From: Micromonospora endolithica
GTDB lineage: Bacteria > Actinomycetota > Actinomycetes > Mycobacteriales > Micromonosporaceae
Direction: 5' to 3'
Length of the DNA: 64,000 bases
Assembly (NCBI RefSeq): GCF_003626595.1
Contig: NZ_RBAK01000008.1
Coordinates: 1-64,000, forward strand
The first letter of the stretch is position 1. The number at the start of each line of letters is the position of its first letter. The position numbers and the translations under genes were made by a program. The notes beneath the pieces were generated by a model. That model searched no databases. It had not been told where the DNA came from and saw only the letters and a list, made by a program, of their open reading frames with translations. Shown piece by piece: positions 60,667 to 64,000 of the stretch.

Positions 60667-61596
60667 GTGTCGATGCGCGAGCTGGTGGTGCTCGGTACGG
60701 CCAGTCAGGCACCCACCCGCGCGCGCAACCACAACGGTTACGTGTTGCGCTGGGACGACGAGGTGATCCTCTTCGACCCGGGCGAGGGCACCCAACGGCA
60801 ACTGCTGCACACCACGGTCACCGCCACCGACCTGACCCGGATCTGCGTCACCCACTTCCACGGCGACCACTGCCTCGGCCTGCCCGGCACCATCCAACGC
60901 CTCTCCCTGGACCGGGTACCGCACCCGGTGGCGGTGCACTTCCCCGCCGAGGGCGCCGACTACTTCGCCCGGCTCCGGCACGCCAGTTCCTTCCACGAGA
61001 CCGCCGAGCTGGCCGTGACCCCGATCGAGGCCGACGGGCAACGGATCGCGCTGCGCGGCGGCACGCTCGAAGCCCGCCGGCTGCGGCACCCCATCGACAC
61101 CTACGGCTACCGGCTGGTGGAGCCGGACGGCTGCCGGATGCTGCCGGAGCGGCTGTCCGCGTACGGCATCGCGGGTCCGGCGGTCGGCGAGCTGCTCCGC
61201 GTCGGCCACCTCGACGTGGGCGGACGCCGCGTCACCCGGGACGAGGTGAGCGTGCCCCGGCCGGGTCAGCGGTTCGCCTTCGTGATGGACACCGGCCTGT
61301 GCGACGGGGTGTACGCCCTCGCCGAGCACGCCGACCTGCTGGTCATCGAGTCGACCTTCCTCAACTCCGAGGCCGCGCTGGCCGCCGAGGTCGGCCACCT
61401 CACCGCGGCGCAGGCCGCGCGGGTGGCCACCGAGTCGGGCGTACGCCGGCTCGTGCTGACCCACTTCTCCCAGCGGTACGCCGGCACCGGCCGCTTCGCC
61501 GACGAGGCCCGGGAACACTTCGACGGCGACCTGGTGATCGCGGCGGACCTGACCACCGTGCCGGTGCCGCCGCGCCGGGTAGCCTCGGCCGGGTGA
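60667..61596 (+). CDS. rnz: Ribonuclease Z
   Basis: A 309-residue beta-CASP-free metallo-beta-lactamase-fold nuclease that trims tRNA 3' ends. The zinc motif HFHGDH lies at 63-68 (CVTHFHGDHCLGL), preceded by FDPGEGTQRQLL, and FVMDTGLCDG and LVLTHFSQRY are later family motifs. The GTG with GGAG seven bases upstream is chosen; an ATG two codons in is possible. A longer frame reads through the leader RNA and is rejected. The stop overlaps the next GTG (GTGA). Confidence 0.9.
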   Translation: MSMRELVVLGTASQAPTRARNHNGYVLRWDDEVILFDPGEGTQRQLLHTTVTATDLTRICVTHFHGDHCLGLPGTIQRLSLDRVPHPVAVHFPAEGADYFARLRHASSFHETAELAVTPIEADGQRIALRGGTLEARRLRHPIDTYGYRLVEPDGCRMLPERLSAYGIAGPAVGELLRVGHLDVGGRRVTRDEVSVPRPGQRFAFVMDTGLCDGVYALAEHADLLVIESTFLNSEAALAAEVGHLTAAQAARVATESGVRRLVLTHFSQRYAGTGRFADEAREHFDGDLVIAADLTTVPVPPRRVASAG

Positions 61597-62102
61597 CCGT
61601 CACGCTCCGCCGCGCCACCGTCGACGACCTGATGGCGGTGGGCGCCCTGCACCAACGTTCCCGGGTGGCGGCATACTCGGACATCCTGCCACCGGAAGGG
61701 CTGGTCTCACCCTCGCCGCAGGAGATGGGGCGCTACTGGGTGGAGCGGCTGCTCTGGGAGGGCACCGACCACCGGATGACCGTCGCCGAACGCGACGGCC
61801 GGTTGGTGGGCTTCAGCTACCTGGGGCCGGACGACGATGGCGACCCGGCCACCGGCCTGCTCAACGCGATCCACCTGGAGCCGGACGAGCGCGGCCGGGG
61901 CACCGGCCGGACCCTGATGGTGGACGCGCTCGCCGCCATGCGGGCCCGCGGCTGGTCCCGGGGGGTGCTCTGGGTGCTCAAGGAGAACGCCGTCGCGCGA
62001 CGATTCTACGAGCGGGGCGACTGGCGGCCGACCGGCGAGGAGCGGCAGGACCGGATCGGGCCCGTGTCCGTCCCCCAGCTCCGCTACGAACGACGCCTCT
62101 GA
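61593..62102 (+). CDS. GNAT family N-acetyltransferase
   Basis: A 169-residue acetyltransferase coupled to rnz by a GTGA overlap. It has TLRRATVDDLMAVGALHQRS at the start, the acetyl-CoA loop HLEPDERGRGTGRTLMVDAL around 102-121, and WVLKENAVARRFYERGDWRPTGE near the end. Substrate unknown; nothing visible ties it to tRNA. Confidence 0.85.
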   Translation: MTVTLRRATVDDLMAVGALHQRSRVAAYSDILPPEGLVSPSPQEMGRYWVERLLWEGTDHRMTVAERDGRLVGFSYLGPDDDGDPATGLLNAIHLEPDERGRGTGRTLMVDALAAMRARGWSRGVLWVLKENAVARRFYERGDWRPTGEERQDRIGPVSVPQLRYERRL

Positions 62103-62103
62103 C

Positions 62104-62541
62104 TCACTCCGTCGACTCGGCCGCCATGCCGGGCCACCGTTGGTCGATGATCCTCACCAGTTCGGGATCCGCCGCCCGCAGCGCCTCGGTCACCTTCGGG
62201 GCGTCGAGGTCGTACAGCGCGTACATCTGCAGGTGATACTCGATCTCCCAGGCGACCGGGCCGGGATGGGCGTCGGCGTGCGCGAGCAGCTCCCGACAGA
62301 ACGCGCAGAAGCGGCGCAGCAGGTCGGGATCCAACGGTCGGCTCCCGAGGTGGTCGTACACCAGCGGACCGACCACGTGGGTGTAGTACTCGAACTGGTC
62401 CAACACCTGCGGTGGCAGGTCGTCGTCGGTGCCGTACTCGAAGGAGTCGGCGACGAGCCGGGCGATGGTCTCCCGCCCTTCGGGGAAGTAACGCCAGACG
62501 AGGTTTCCCTCGACTCCCAGATCCCAGTGCCGACTCGCCAT
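62104..62541 (-). CDS. Hypothetical protein, alpha-helical
   Basis: A 145-residue soluble acidic protein, mostly helical, beginning SRHWDLGVEGNLVWRYFPEG. It has one CxxC-like pair (FCAFC, about 92-96), aromatic residues in FEYYTHVVGPLVYDHLG, and no signal or membrane segment. I recognise no family. GAGGAGG precedes the ATG. It lies downstream of cystathionine beta-synthase beyond a terminator, and converges with the GNAT gene with one base between the stops. Confidence 0.65.
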   Translation of the reverse strand: MASRHWDLGVEGNLVWRYFPEGRETIARLVADSFEYGTDDDLPPQVLDQFEYYTHVVGPLVYDHLGSRPLDPDLLRRFCAFCRELLAHADAHPGPVAWEIEYHLQMYALYDLDAPKVTEALRAADPELVRIIDQRWPGMAAESTE

Positions 62542-62566
62542 CCTGCCTCCTCAGCGGTGCTCGAAA

Positions 62567-62597
62567 GGTCCCCCGCCGCCCAGGGCGGCAGGGGACC
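62567..62597 (-). terminator. Terminator after cystathionine beta-synthase
   Basis: GGTCCCCCGCCGCC (62567-62580) and GGCGGCAGGGGACC (62584-62597) form a 14-bp stem with one mismatch and a CAG loop, 11 bases past the stop. Confidence 0.7.
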
Positions 62598-62608
62598 GTT
62601 CAGACAGT

Positions 62609-63979
<1,371 letters not shown>

Positions 63980-64000
63980 GTGGTTGTGCCCTTCTCCTCC

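Overview
The window is very GC-rich chromosomal DNA from a mycelial actinomycete, most likely Micromonosporaceae (Micromonospora or a close relative). The evidence is the codon bias, a WhiB regulator, coenzyme F420 genes (fbiA, fbiB, fbiC), a mycothiol amidase (mca), an XRE/DUF397 pair, many GTG starts and leaderless promoters, and a dispersed palindromic repeat that I associate from memory with this group. It is a mostly housekeeping segment. I see no rRNA, tRNA, CRISPR array, prophage or transposase.

1-10.5 kb: a polyamine locus. Seven minus-strand genes (potD, potA, potB, potC, a PuuB-like FAD oxidoreductase, a saccharopine/carboxynorspermidine dehydrogenase-like protein and an agmatinase) run as one mostly overlapping operon. 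A divergent Lrp/AsnC regulator and a class III aminotransferase follow on the plus strand. A shared motif near both promoters may be the Lrp operator.

10.5-25.5 kb: a block resembling the M. tuberculosis Rv3256c-Rv3276c neighbourhood: DUF3499, a DUF1025 zincin-like protein, whiB, fbiA-fbiB, a NUDIX gene, manC, a GT4 glycosyltransferase and TIGR03089. It is interrupted by a DUF4331 cluster and by fbiC, so all F420 side-chain and FO genes lie together.

25.5-34.5 kb: a sulfotransferase, acetoacetyl-CoA synthetase, a thioesterase, a membrane protein, a Bcr/CflA-type MFS gene broken by a single-base frameshift, a FadE25-like acyl-CoA dehydrogenase and UDP-glucose dehydrogenase.

34.7-55.3 kb: a 1652-residue multi-membrane SCO7613-type protein, purE/purK, a YyaL (DUF255) protein, a GGDEF-EAL protein, mca, DUF4307, greA, threonine dehydratase, an amidase, a trans-sulfuration enzyme, HIT, GNAT, DUF397/XRE and msrA.

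55.5-64 kb: a complete three-gene operon (asnO, ngg, M42 peptidase) for the osmoprotectant N-acetylglutaminylglutamine amide. It is followed by a strongly folded candidate RNA/leader with a 12-codon ORF in front of ribonuclease Z, a GNAT gene, a small unknown gene and cystathionine beta-synthase. The leader RNA, the osmoprotectant operon in an actinomycete, the repeat inside the NUDIX coding region and the FbiB without a recognisable nitroreductase domain deserve the closest look.
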